Assembly: GCA_046160485.1 (NCBI GenBank)
Contig: JBJXGV010000014.1
Span: 1-64,000 of the forward strand
Direction: 5' to 3'
From: JBJXGV01 sp046160485
Lineage (GTDB): Bacteria > Orphanbacterota > Orphanbacteria > JBJXGV01
Length of the DNA: 64,000 nt
Part shown: positions 9,043 to 16,866 of the stretch, piece by piece
Layout: every line of letters starts with the position of its first letter
How positions within the stretch are numbered: the stretch's first letter is position 1
Notes under the pieces: model-generated
The model's database searches: none
What the model saw: the letters and a program-made list of their open reading frames with translations, nothing else
What the model was told of the DNA's origin: nothing
Program-made: the position numbers and the translations under genes

Positions 9043-9574
9043 CGATTCCTCCTCGGATGGATCGCGCGATTGATACCGTGGCCGCGCTCCAGCTTCTGGC
9101 GGTTGCAAAAACGTTCGGGGGGCCGAGCGCGAATCAGCATCGGCCGTGCCGGTTCGCGCGCGTGGGCGCGATCCGTGGCCCCGCCGCAACGCGATGCGAT
9201 GACGCGAACTGCGGGAGGCTCGGCGAGACCGCGCGACCGTGTGCCCCGCGGAAGAAGATCTCGATGTACATCCTGTCGCCGCCGCGGCGCGCGCCAGGCC
9301 ATCGTGTCACTCGAGAGTAGGAGATTGCTCGTGAATCCGGCTTTCGATTTGACGAGGCGGCGCGTCAGCACGAGCTTCGCCGAAGGCTCACCTGGATGAT
9401 CGAGCGACCCGTCGCCTTCTGCTAACATGAGCGACCGATGGCATCCCTCGATCACGAAGGCTTGATGCGTCGGGCCATCGCGCCGACGGCGATTCGTCCG
9501 CCTCGCCGCTGAGGGCCGCACACGAGGCATTGCACGCGGTTCGGCACGAGCCACAGAGGGCGAGGGAGAGACAG
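9043..9574. other. Intergenic region between divergent genes, no supported gene
   Basis: This 532-nt interval separates the minus-strand HAF-repeat gene from the plus-strand PNPOx gene and must hold both promoters. Short open frames on both strands have no start with a ribosome-binding site, no recognisable motif and Arg/Pro-rich shadow composition. I see no RNA gene or convincing promoter hexamers. Confidence 0.5.
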
Positions 9575-10078
9575 ATGCGTGTTCCGGACGAAATCGCGGG
9601 CGAGCCCGTCCCGGATCCTGGTTCGGGCGAGGACCTCGACAGCGTCATCAGGCGGCTGGTCGACAGCCAGCTCTACGGCGTGCTGTGCACGCAAGGCCAG
9701 GGGCAACCTTACGGGTCGCTGGTGGCGTACGCCATGACCAGTGACCTCGCTTCAGCGGTCTTCGCCACGCAGAGGGCCACCAGGAAGTACCACCTGCTCT
9801 CGGAGTGCGTCCACGTGGCGCTCGTCGTCGACAACCGGTCGGCGCTCCCCGGCGAACTCATGGACGTCGAAGGCGTGACGGCGACCGGCCGCGCGCACGA
9901 AGTGCCGGCGGGGTCCGAATTCGAGCGCTGGTCCCGCCTGCTCACCGACCGGCACTCCTACCTCAACACGTTCGTCCGTTCTGCGTCGTGCGCGCTCTTC
10001 CGAATCGACATCGTTCGCTACTTCCACGTCACCCGCTTTCAGGAGGTCCGGCAGTGGGTGCCCAACCGTCCTGCATAA
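9575..10078 (+). CDS. Pyridoxamine 5'-phosphate oxidase-fold (split barrel) flavin-binding protein
   Basis: A 167-residue protein of the PNPOx-like split beta-barrel type. It opens with a helix (LDSVIRRLVDSQLYGVLCT) and then strands containing PYGSLVAYAMTSDL, FATQRATRKYHLL and VALVVDNRS, matching the flavin-binding core of general-stress/PNPOx family proteins. Substrate is unknown; members bind FMN, F420 or heme. ATG 9575 has AGGGAGA about eight bases upstream, while the longer frame needs a TTG at 9530. Its stop overlaps the next gene by 25 bp, so the two are coupled. Confidence 0.8.
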   Translation: MRVPDEIAGEPVPDPGSGEDLDSVIRRLVDSQLYGVLCTQGQGQPYGSLVAYAMTSDLASAVFATQRATRKYHLLSECVHVALVVDNRSALPGELMDVEGVTATGRAHEVPAGSEFERWSRLLTDRHSYLNTFVRSASCALFRIDIVRYFHVTRFQEVRQWVPNRPA

Positions 10079-12306
10079 TCCCTCTCGCCGAGGCGGCTGG
10101 CGCGGGAGACCGGATGGTTGGCGGCAAGGCGGCCAGCCTCGGCTCGCTCATCCAGGCGGGATTTAAGGTCCCCCGAGGATTCTGCATCACGACCACGGCG
10201 TACGAGCAGTTCATCGCCGAATCCGGCCTCAGCGCGCACGTGGCGATGGAGCTGGGCCGCAAGCCTCTGGAAGCGATGCGGTGGGAGGAACTGTGGGACG
10301 CCGCGCTGAGGATACGATCCGCGTTCCTGCGAGCTCCCGTCCCGGATTCCGTCGGCGAACAGATCCGCCGGGCCCTGGCGGACCACATCGGCGATGACGC
10401 CGTGGCTGTTCGTTCGTCAGCGCCCGGGGAAGACTCGAAGCAGCGGTCCTTCGCCGGGCTGCACGAGTCGATCGTCGGAGTGAAAGGCGAATGCGCCGTC
10501 CTCGACGCGGTGCGAACCGTCTGGGCCTCGCTGTGGTCGGATGCGGCGCTCCTCTATCGGCGCGAGCTGTCGCTCGACCCGAATCTCAGCCGGATGGCGG
10601 TGCTCGTTCAGGCCGTGGAACTGTCGGATCGCTCGGGCGTGGCCTTCGGCCGCGACCCGCGCAGTCCGGACGCCGACCGTGCTGTGATCGAGGCCGTGCC
10701 GGGCCCGTGCGCGCTCTTGGTCGACGGCTCGGTGGACCCGGATCGCTGGATTCTGACGCGAACCTCGGGCGAGTTGGTCGAGTGGCGGGCAGGGCGCCGC
10801 GGAACGGACGAGGAGAAACCGCTGCTGGGCACGCGGGATCTGAAACAGTTGCTCGGCGCGCTTCGCCGCATCGAGACGCTGTTCGCGTGGCCGCCCGATG
10901 TCGAATGGACCGGTCGAGCGCCGGACACGGTGCTCCTCCAGGCCCGGCCCATCACGAGCACGCCGCCCGACACCGAAGACGAGCGCGGCTGGTACTTGAC
11001 GCTGCGACCCAATCTGCGTCGTCTCTCGGTGCTCGCCGCACGCGTCTCCGACGAGCTGATTCCCGCTCTGGAATCAGAAGGCGCGCGTTTCGCGGCGACC
11101 GATCTCGCGGTGTGCACCGACGCCGAACTGGCCGCGGCCCTGCTCGAGCGCTCCGACGCGCTGCGCCGGTGGAAGACCATCTACTGGGACGAGTTCATTC
11201 CGCTGGCACACGGTGTCCGGCAGCTCGCGCAGTACTACACCGATGCCGTGCGTCCGGACGACCCCTACGAGTTCGTCGGACTGCTGAAGTCGGAGGAGAT
11301 GCTCGCCACGCGGCGCAACCAGGCCATGGCCGATCTCGCAGCAGCGCTGCGGGGGAACGCCGATCTGAGACTCGCCGTCTCCAACGCCCGCGGCGCACTG
11401 GCCGGGGCCGATGCGAAGACGTGGCGGCAGACGGTGGAACCGTTGCGCGAGTGTCCGGGCGGCGCCGGGTTCGTCGACGCGCTGGATGCGATGGCGTCCG
11501 AGTTCATGGACGTCATGTACGGCGCCGAGCGGCTGCTGGATCGCCCCGATTTGATGCTGCACACGCTGCTGGAGCTTGCTGACGTCGCCCCGCGCGATGC
11601 GCGTCCTGCGGAGCCCGGTCCGGACGCCAGCCGCGCCGACCTGGAGAAACGATTGTATGACGCCGTCGGCGCGGCGCGCCGCGACGAAGCGGTCGAGGTG
11701 CTGCGAATCGGCAGGGTCAGCTGGCGCCTGCGCGACGATGACAACCTCCTACTCAGCCGCGTGGAGAGCCAGTTGAATCGCGCCGTCGCGATGGCGCTCG
11801 ACCGACTGCGAGCGGACGGTCGGCTCACCTGGGAGCCGCGGCGCGGCGACGACATGGTGCGCGCCATCGCCGCCGCGCTTAGCGAACCAGGCTCGGAACT
11901 CGACCTGCCTGCCGCCACTCCAGAAGACGCCAAGGTCGAATCGCCCTCGCAGGAGACTCCCCGACAGCTCATCGGTCAGCCGGCCTCGCCGGGTCTGGCG
12001 AGCGGCAGGGTCTGCCACGTTACGGCCAGCGTGGACATCGGAAGATTCCGCGCCGGCAACGTGCTCGTGTGCGACGCCATCCAGCCGATGATGACCCACC
12101 TGGTGCCGCTCGCGGCCGCGGTCGTCGAGCGGCGCGGCGGCATGCTGATTCATGGGGCCATCATCGCCCGTGAATTGGGGATCCCCTGCGTCAACGGCAT
12201 CGCACGCGCGGTGGAGCAGCTTCGCGATGGCGACGTGGTCACGGTGGACGGGCACCTCGGCATCGTCACGGTCGGCCCGCCGGAGTTCGACCTTGAACTG
12301 TCGTAG
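10054..12306 (+). CDS. Rifampicin phosphotransferase-like / PEP synthase-like dikinase
   Basis: A 750-residue protein starting at GTG 10054, fixed by a perfect AGGAGGT six bases upstream inside the previous gene. Residues about 10-300 are a PPDK_N ATP-grasp domain (VGGKAASLG, VRSSAPGEDSKQRSFAG, LLQARPIT). Residues about 310-650 are a poorly conserved middle domain. Residues about 655-750 are the swivelling phosphohistidine domain (PASPGLASGRV ... GGMLIHGAIIARELGIP, catalytic His present). There is no PEP/pyruvate-binding TIM barrel. This three-part order matches rifampicin phosphotransferase (ATP domain, substrate domain, His domain), although that enzyme is about 100 residues longer. Such proteins transfer the beta-phosphate of ATP to a small molecule. 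The acceptor here cannot be read from the sequence. Confidence 0.82.
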   Translation: MGAQPSCIIPLAEAAGAGDRMVGGKAASLGSLIQAGFKVPRGFCITTTAYEQFIAESGLSAHVAMELGRKPLEAMRWEELWDAALRIRSAFLRAPVPDSVGEQIRRALADHIGDDAVAVRSSAPGEDSKQRSFAGLHESIVGVKGECAVLDAVRTVWASLWSDAALLYRRELSLDPNLSRMAVLVQAVELSDRSGVAFGRDPRSPDADRAVIEAVPGPCALLVDGSVDPDRWILTRTSGELVEWRAGRRGTDEEKPLLGTRDLKQLLGALRRIETLFAWPPDVEWTGRAPDTVLLQARPITSTPPDTEDERGWYLTLRPNLRRLSVLAARVSDELIPALESEGARFAATDLAVCTDAELAAALLERSDALRRWKTIYWDEFIPLAHGVRQLAQYYTDAVRPDDPYEFVGLLKSEEMLATRRNQAMADLAAALRGNADLRLAVSNARGALAGADAKTWRQTVEPLRECPGGAGFVDALDAMASEFMDVMYGAERLLDRPDLMLHTLLELADVAPRDARPAEPGPDASRADLEKRLYDAVGAARRDEAVEVLRIGRVSWRLRDDDNLLLSRVESQLNRAVAMALDRLRADGRLTWEPRRGDDMVRAIAAALSEPGSELDLPAATPEDAKVESPSQETPRQLIGQPASPGLASGRVCHVTASVDIGRFRAGNVLVCDAIQPMMTHLVPLAAAVVERRGGMLIHGAIIARELGIPCVNGIARAVEQLRDGDVVTVDGHLGIVTVGPPEFDLELS

Positions 12307-12518
12307 CTGCGTGGCGCGGCGCCGCCCCGATTGTGCGTTGTGCCTTGCCTCGCCATGTGACAAGTTGAAGCCGTGGGGCGTCAGCGACAGCTGTTCCATC
12401 ACCAGATTGGAATGGCGCTCGCCACGGTCTGGTCTGTCAGAGGAAGGCTCGCTTCGCGGATATCGTCGTTTGCACTTCCCGTCCCGTCATCTTGCAGCAC
12501 ACCTATGAAGGTCGCCCT

Positions 12519-13505
12519 ATGAAGATCGCTCTGTTCAGCGCCAAGCCCTACGATATCGCCAGCTTCACGGCCGCAAACGCGTCTTTCGATCACGAACTCG
12601 AGTTCTTCGAGGATCGGATGCGTGGGCGAGCCGCTCCGCTCGCAGAGGGCTTTCCGGCCGTTTGCCTGTTCGTGAACGACATCGCGGACGCCCGCGTGCT
12701 CGCGAAGCTGGCCGACCGCGGTGTTCGCTGCGTCGCGCTTCGCTGCGCCGGCTATAACAACCTCGATCTCGCGGAAGCCGCGCGTCTCGGCATCGCCGTC
12801 GTGCGAGTGCCCGCGTACTCGCCCAACGCGGTCGCCGAGCACACCATCGCGCTCATCCTGGCGCTCAACCGACGCATTCACCGGGCGTACAACCGGGTGC
12901 GTGACGGCAACTTCTCGCTCGATGGATTGGTCGGGTTCGATCTGGCCGGGAAGACAGCCGGCGTAGTCGGCACCGGCAGGATCGGTGCGCTCGTGGCTCG
13001 CCTCCTCTGGCACTTCCGGTGCCGCGTGCTCGCGCACGACATCCACCCGGATGCCGGCCTGCAACAACTCGGCGTCAAATACTGCGACCTCGAGACGATT
13101 TGGAACGCCAGCGATCTGATCAGCTTGAATTGTCCCCTGACGCCCGAGACGCGCCACCTAGTGCGAGCCGAGACGATGGCCCGGATGAAGCCGGGGGTGA
13201 TGATCGTCAACACCGGCCGCGGCGCGCTGATCGACACTGTCGCCGTTATCGAGGCGCTCAAGTCACGCCACGTCGGCGCCCTGGCCCTCGATGTCTACGA
13301 GGAGGAAGCCGAGCTGTTCTTCGAGGACCGCTCCGCGGAGGTCATCACCGACGATGTCTTCGCGAGGCTCATGACGTTTCCCAACGTGCTCGTGACGGCC
13401 CACCAGGCGTTTCTCACGCGCGAGGCGCTCGACGCGATCGCCACCACCACGTTGCGGAACGTGTCCGACCTCGAGGCCGGACGGCCATGCCCGAACGCGC
13501 TGTGA
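12519..13505 (+). CDS. ldhA: D-lactate dehydrogenase, LdhA type
   Basis: A 328-residue NAD-dependent 2-hydroxyacid dehydrogenase, the same length as E. coli LdhA (329). Visible are the N-terminal start MKIALFSAKPYD, RCAGYNNLDL, the NAD-binding VVGTGRIG, catalytic Arg in VNTGRGALID, LDVYEEE, and catalytic His in TAHQAFLT. It interconverts pyruvate and D-lactate. ATG 12519 is chosen over an upstream TTG because it starts at the conserved N-terminus; AAGG lies about seven bases upstream. It is 212 bp after the dikinase on the same strand, so co-transcription is possible but not shown. Confidence 0.92.
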   Translation: MKIALFSAKPYDIASFTAANASFDHELEFFEDRMRGRAAPLAEGFPAVCLFVNDIADARVLAKLADRGVRCVALRCAGYNNLDLAEAARLGIAVVRVPAYSPNAVAEHTIALILALNRRIHRAYNRVRDGNFSLDGLVGFDLAGKTAGVVGTGRIGALVARLLWHFRCRVLAHDIHPDAGLQQLGVKYCDLETIWNASDLISLNCPLTPETRHLVRAETMARMKPGVMIVNTGRGALIDTVAVIEALKSRHVGALALDVYEEEAELFFEDRSAEVITDDVFARLMTFPNVLVTAHQAFLTREALDAIATTTLRNVSDLEAGRPCPNAL

Positions 13506-13556
13506 GATCGTGCGTGGCATGGGCGCGAACCGCCGCGGATTCGCCGCGTCCCGCGC

Positions 13557-13613
13557 GCCTGACGCGGCCGCTGCTGCGCACCGCGCGACGTCCGCCGCTT
13601 CGCAGCGTCAGGC
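13557..13613. terminator. Inverted repeat between convergent genes, candidate bidirectional terminator
   Basis: Perfect 9-bp arms GCCTGACGC (13557-13565) and GCGTCAGGC (13605-13613) flank a GC-rich 39-nt loop in the 124-bp gap between convergent ldhA and the VOC gene. No U-tract is present on either side, so the assignment rests on position only. Confidence 0.3.
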
Positions 13614-13629
13614 CGCGAGCAGTCGAGTT

Positions 13630-14571
13630 TCACTTCCCAGGGCTGGGCACATGCTGGTCCACGAGGATCTGGTTTCCATCGGGATCGACGAGCGTTAGGC
13701 TCGCGGGGCCTGACGTCGTCTCGTCGGCTTCGGTCGTCATCGTGATGCCCTGGCTCTTGAGCGTTCGCTGAATCTCGCGGACATCGTCGAAGTCGGGCAA
13801 CGTGTCGCCGCTCCTGTCCCAACCTGGGTTGAACGTCATGACGTTCTTGCTGAACATCCCTTGGAAGAGCCCGATGGTGCTCGTGTCGTTTTGGAGGATC
13901 AACCAGTTCTGCGTCTGCTCGCCCATGACGACGCGAAAGCCGAGCTTCTCGTAGAACGCGCGCGATGCGGAGATGTCCTTGACTGCGAGACTGACGGAAA
14001 AGTTGCCGAGCCGCATCTTCTGTTCTCCTCCTGACTCCGCTTCTGGGAGTGCTCGAGTATCGGGAAACGCCTCTTCATGTACGGCCCCTTCGTTCCCCTC
14101 GATCGCGACGTACACAGTCAGTTTGGCTTCGCCTTCGCGGTGGAATGACAAGCCTTCGAACTGGACGATCCCCTCCCCGAGAGCCACGTGCGGGAACTCG
14201 ACGGTCTGCTCCTTTTCCTCCCATCCGGTCAGGTCGCGGTTGAAGTGCTTCAGCCGAAGCATCAGGCTGCCGTTTTCCTCGACGAGCGTCTGGAACTCAT
14301 AGAAGACCGGCTTGCCGTCGCGTACCAGCCGATACATCCCCATCATCGAACCCGCTTCGGGCGGGCTCCAGATCTCCTCGGCCTCGCCGCCAAGAGCCGC
14401 GCCGACCCAACGGCCGGCCAACCATGCCATGTCGGCTAGCGTTGCTTGGGGCGGCGTCGCGCCAGCACTCAGCTTCAGCGTGCGCTCAGTCATCTTCTCC
14501 TGGGCGGAAACGCTCGCCGCGAAGAGCACCCATAGGAGCGCGAGCGCCAGTCCTCGATTCCCCCTCGTCAT
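13630..14571 (-). CDS. Exported DUF6265-VOC (glyoxalase-fold) fusion protein
   Basis: A 313-residue protein. A signal peptide (GLALALLWVLFAASVSAQ) is followed by a DUF6265-like domain (about 40-180: LADMAWLAGRWVG, EEIWSPPEAGSMMGMYRLVRDGK), then a VOC/glyoxalase domain (about 190-310: FSVSLAVKDISASRAFYEKLGF ... LVDPDGNQILVDQH). VOC domains bind divalent metal and small ligands, but no catalytic role can be assigned. ATG 14571 has GGGGG about nine bases upstream; the alternative is a GTG at 14607. Separate cytosolic VOC genes are common, so the fusion to an exported DUF6265 domain is unusual. Confidence 0.78.
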   Translation of the reverse strand: MTRGNRGLALALLWVLFAASVSAQEKMTERTLKLSAGATPPQATLADMAWLAGRWVGAALGGEAEEIWSPPEAGSMMGMYRLVRDGKPVFYEFQTLVEENGSLMLRLKHFNRDLTGWEEKEQTVEFPHVALGEGIVQFEGLSFHREGEAKLTVYVAIEGNEGAVHEEAFPDTRALPEAESGGEQKMRLGNFSVSLAVKDISASRAFYEKLGFRVVMGEQTQNWLILQNDTSTIGLFQGMFSKNVMTFNPGWDRSGDTLPDFDDVREIQRTLKSQGITMTTEADETTSGPASLTLVDPDGNQILVDQHVPSPGK

Positions 14572-14672
14572 CCCGAGCGCCCCCTTTCTGGAGTCTGTCC
14601 GTGTCACGTGGCGCTCAGCCGGGGGCTACGCCCACGGCGTGAGGCCCGTCGGTTGGATCGCCGTGTTCGCCT

Positions 14673-15404
14673 TCAGTGCGCCGAGATGATCGCCTTCTCT
14701 TCCCACTTCGCCACATTCACGCCCTTCACGGTCAGCCACAGGGCGAGCGAGAGCTCCGCGATGAAGATGGGCAAGAAGAGCCCCGGGAACAGCGTGGCGG
14801 AGAACGCCGGGGCCAAGAAGTGCGAGAAGCTGCTGATCAAGTAGCAAACGCCCGCGATCGCCATCATCGCGCCGAGGACCCGCGGAAGAAAGCCCGATCT
14901 GAAGATCAGGTACCCGAGCGAGAGGCACGCGAAACCGAAGAACACGAGGCTGATGGCGTAGCCATCGCCATGGAGCTTGAGCGCAAGCAGCCCAAGCGCA
15001 TCGAGCTGGTCCGGCGTGAAGGATTTCAAGTATCCCGCGTCGTCGAAGAACTTCAGCGCCGCGAAATGGCTCAGGCTGGCGATCGCGAGGACAATGTCGC
15101 AGGCGAACCTCATGAACGCCGCCAGCAGTGCAATGTTTCGGTCGACCGGTCTTAACAGCGCGTACAGGATGACCGCGACCACGACATCGAATGCGAGATG
15201 CAACAGCTCGCCTGAGAATCCAAGGCGGAACACGGACTCCTTGGCCATGATGTTCGTGGCGGTCGCGGCGGCGTCGGTCGGCACGATGAGCCTCGATCTG
15301 ACGAAGAGTTCGGCGAACATCCCCGCCACGATGATGTACAGATAGAGAACGCCGCAGAGCCTCGCGTAGTGCTGCGGCGACATCTTAACTGGCTGCTGGG
15401 CCAT
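14673..15404 (-). CDS. DUF4386 family membrane protein (copy 1, longest)
   Basis: A 243-residue protein with about six hydrophobic segments and the DUF4386 opening YARLCGVLYLYIIVAGMFAE, a central LLRPVDRNIALLAAFMRF motif, and a C-terminal SGFLPRVLG-type helix. The function of the family is unknown. It is the first of the tandem relatives reading toward dnaX and lies 65 bp beyond the start of the VOC-fusion gene's longer frame. Confidence 0.85.
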   Translation of the reverse strand: MAQQPVKMSPQHYARLCGVLYLYIIVAGMFAELFVRSRLIVPTDAAATATNIMAKESVFRLGFSGELLHLAFDVVVAVILYALLRPVDRNIALLAAFMRFACDIVLAIASLSHFAALKFFDDAGYLKSFTPDQLDALGLLALKLHGDGYAISLVFFGFACLSLGYLIFRSGFLPRVLGAMMAIAGVCYLISSFSHFLAPAFSATLFPGLFLPIFIAELSLALWLTVKGVNVAKWEEKAIISAH

Positions 15405-15560
15405 TGCACTCGATTACGTGGTACCGATTTCCGGCGGGATTCTCGAATTGCGGCTGACGCCCGGCATCAGCGGTGGCGCATCGCGCCGTCCGTTGCTCGC
15501 CGGTGTTATGCAGCTCTGGGGAGACGGAATGCACCCCGTTCGGCTCCCCCGCGTGTTTCG

Positions 15561-16124
15561 TCATGCCTTGCTTCGAACCGACTGCGCACGCCACCGCTCG
15601 GGATCGACGCCCGCGGCCAGGAGCCAGATCGTGAGCACTCCTTCGCCGATCATCCCCGGCGCCATCGCCAGCGCGCCGAGCCGTTTCCCGAGTGGCGGAG
15701 AGATGTACGTGAGCCAGCCGAGTCCCGCGACGATCAGCAGCACACCGATCGCCCTCGGGAGGAAGGTGGATTTCAAGGTGAGCCACCCCAGGCCGATGCA
15801 GTACGCGCCGAATAACACCAGCGTGTTGAGGGGGAATTGCACGACACCGAGATCTTTGAGCACTCCGATGGTAAGTGCGACGAAGCTGAACAGCGCGGTC
15901 ACGAGCGATCCCCTCGGACTCACCGGCTTGTAGAGCAGGTACAGCATCACCGTCACCACGTAGTACACGGCGGCGGCACTAAGATTGGCGGTGAGGCGTG
16001 TGTCGCCCTCGGTTTTCAGCGCGGCAATGCCGAAGACGAAGACCAGCAGGTAGAAGACGCCGGCGATCCGCGCGAATCGGCGCGGGCTGGTGTGCAGCGC
16101 GCCCGTGCCTGGGCCACTCTCCAT
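15561..16124 (-). CDS. DUF4386-like membrane protein (copy 2)
   Basis: A 187-residue protein with about six hydrophobic segments: FARIAGVFYLLVFVFGIAAL, an LLYKPVSPRGSLVTALFSF motif, and STFLPRAIGVLLIVAGLGWL, all matching the pattern of its neighbours. ATG 16124 is preceded by TAGGAGG, so the first 11 codons of the open frame are probably not translated. Function unknown. Confidence 0.82.
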   Translation of the reverse strand: MESGPGTGALHTSPRRFARIAGVFYLLVFVFGIAALKTEGDTRLTANLSAAAVYYVVTVMLYLLYKPVSPRGSLVTALFSFVALTIGVLKDLGVVQFPLNTLVLFGAYCIGLGWLTLKSTFLPRAIGVLLIVAGLGWLTYISPPLGKRLGALAMAPGMIGEGVLTIWLLAAGVDPERWRAQSVRSKA

Positions 16125-16188
16125 CGCAATTCCTCCTATCGAAAGTTCGGGCGACACGCAAGACGTTCGCGAGAATACCGGACACGCT

Positions 16189-16692
16189 TCATGCAGGTGG
16201 TGGCGGTGGCGTGAGGCGATTGGCGAGCAACACGGCGGCGAACCAAAGCTCGAATACCAAGAGAGGGAACCAGATCGCCCATGTAATGGGCGACGACCAG
16301 TTCGTGGTGGTTCCAGCGATCTTCAACGCCAATAACTGGACGACGAGTCCGCCGGAGGACAACAATCCGAGCGAGGAGAGCCAGACGGGGATCGTCCGGC
16401 CTTTCAGCAATAGCCAGCAGAATATCGTGCTGCCTGTCGCGAAGTAGATCTCGGCGGTGCCGGTGCTGGAGCCGGCTTCGATCACGCGGCAGAGCATGGC
16501 GAAGAGCGCCAGGTCGCGATCGACGTGCCGCGTGATCGCGTACAACGTGGCGCCCAGCGCCAACGCACAGAACGCCATGACCGTGCCGAGCACGGGCCGG
16601 ATTTGGGCGGGGACCGCCATGCTGCCGATGCCGGTGGCGATGTAAAGAACATAGGCGGTGCCGGCGAGACGGGCGTTACTGGCATATGTCAT
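16189..16692 (-). CDS. DUF4386-like membrane protein (copy 3, shortest)
   Basis: A 167-residue protein with four to five hydrophobic segments. NARLAGTAYVLYIATGIGSM and AITRHVDRDLALFAMLCRVIEAG correspond to the N-terminal and central motifs of the two downstream relatives, but about 75 residues are missing relative to copy 1. It ends in a Pro-rich tail (TPPPPPA). It is the promoter-proximal member of the set; gaps of 64 and 156 bp suggest one transcript. Confidence 0.78.
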   Translation of the reverse strand: MTYASNARLAGTAYVLYIATGIGSMAVPAQIRPVLGTVMAFCALALGATLYAITRHVDRDLALFAMLCRVIEAGSSTGTAEIYFATGSTIFCWLLLKGRTIPVWLSSLGLLSSGGLVVQLLALKIAGTTTNWSSPITWAIWFPLLVFELWFAAVLLANRLTPPPPPA

Positions 16693-16866
16693 GACGGTCT
16701 CCCTGGAGAGATGTGGGACAGCGTGGAGGCGCCGAATGGGCCTGAGTCGACTGCCATACGCGTCCTGAACCTCCCGGGTTTCACCGACGCCTGTCGATGC
16801 GCGACGAAGCCCAGCGGCGATTTCGTCGAGATGCGCCTGCGCAGCCCGTCCTTCGCGAGCGCTCGA

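Noticed and set aside
9039..9554. Minus-strand open frame upstream of the HAF-repeat gene
   Set aside because: No ribosome-binding site, no motif, and it covers the presumed promoter region of the adjacent gene.
10054..12306. Annotation as phosphoenolpyruvate synthase (ppsA)
   Set aside because: The C-terminal PEP/pyruvate-binding barrel is absent and the domain order is that of rifampicin-phosphotransferase-like proteins.
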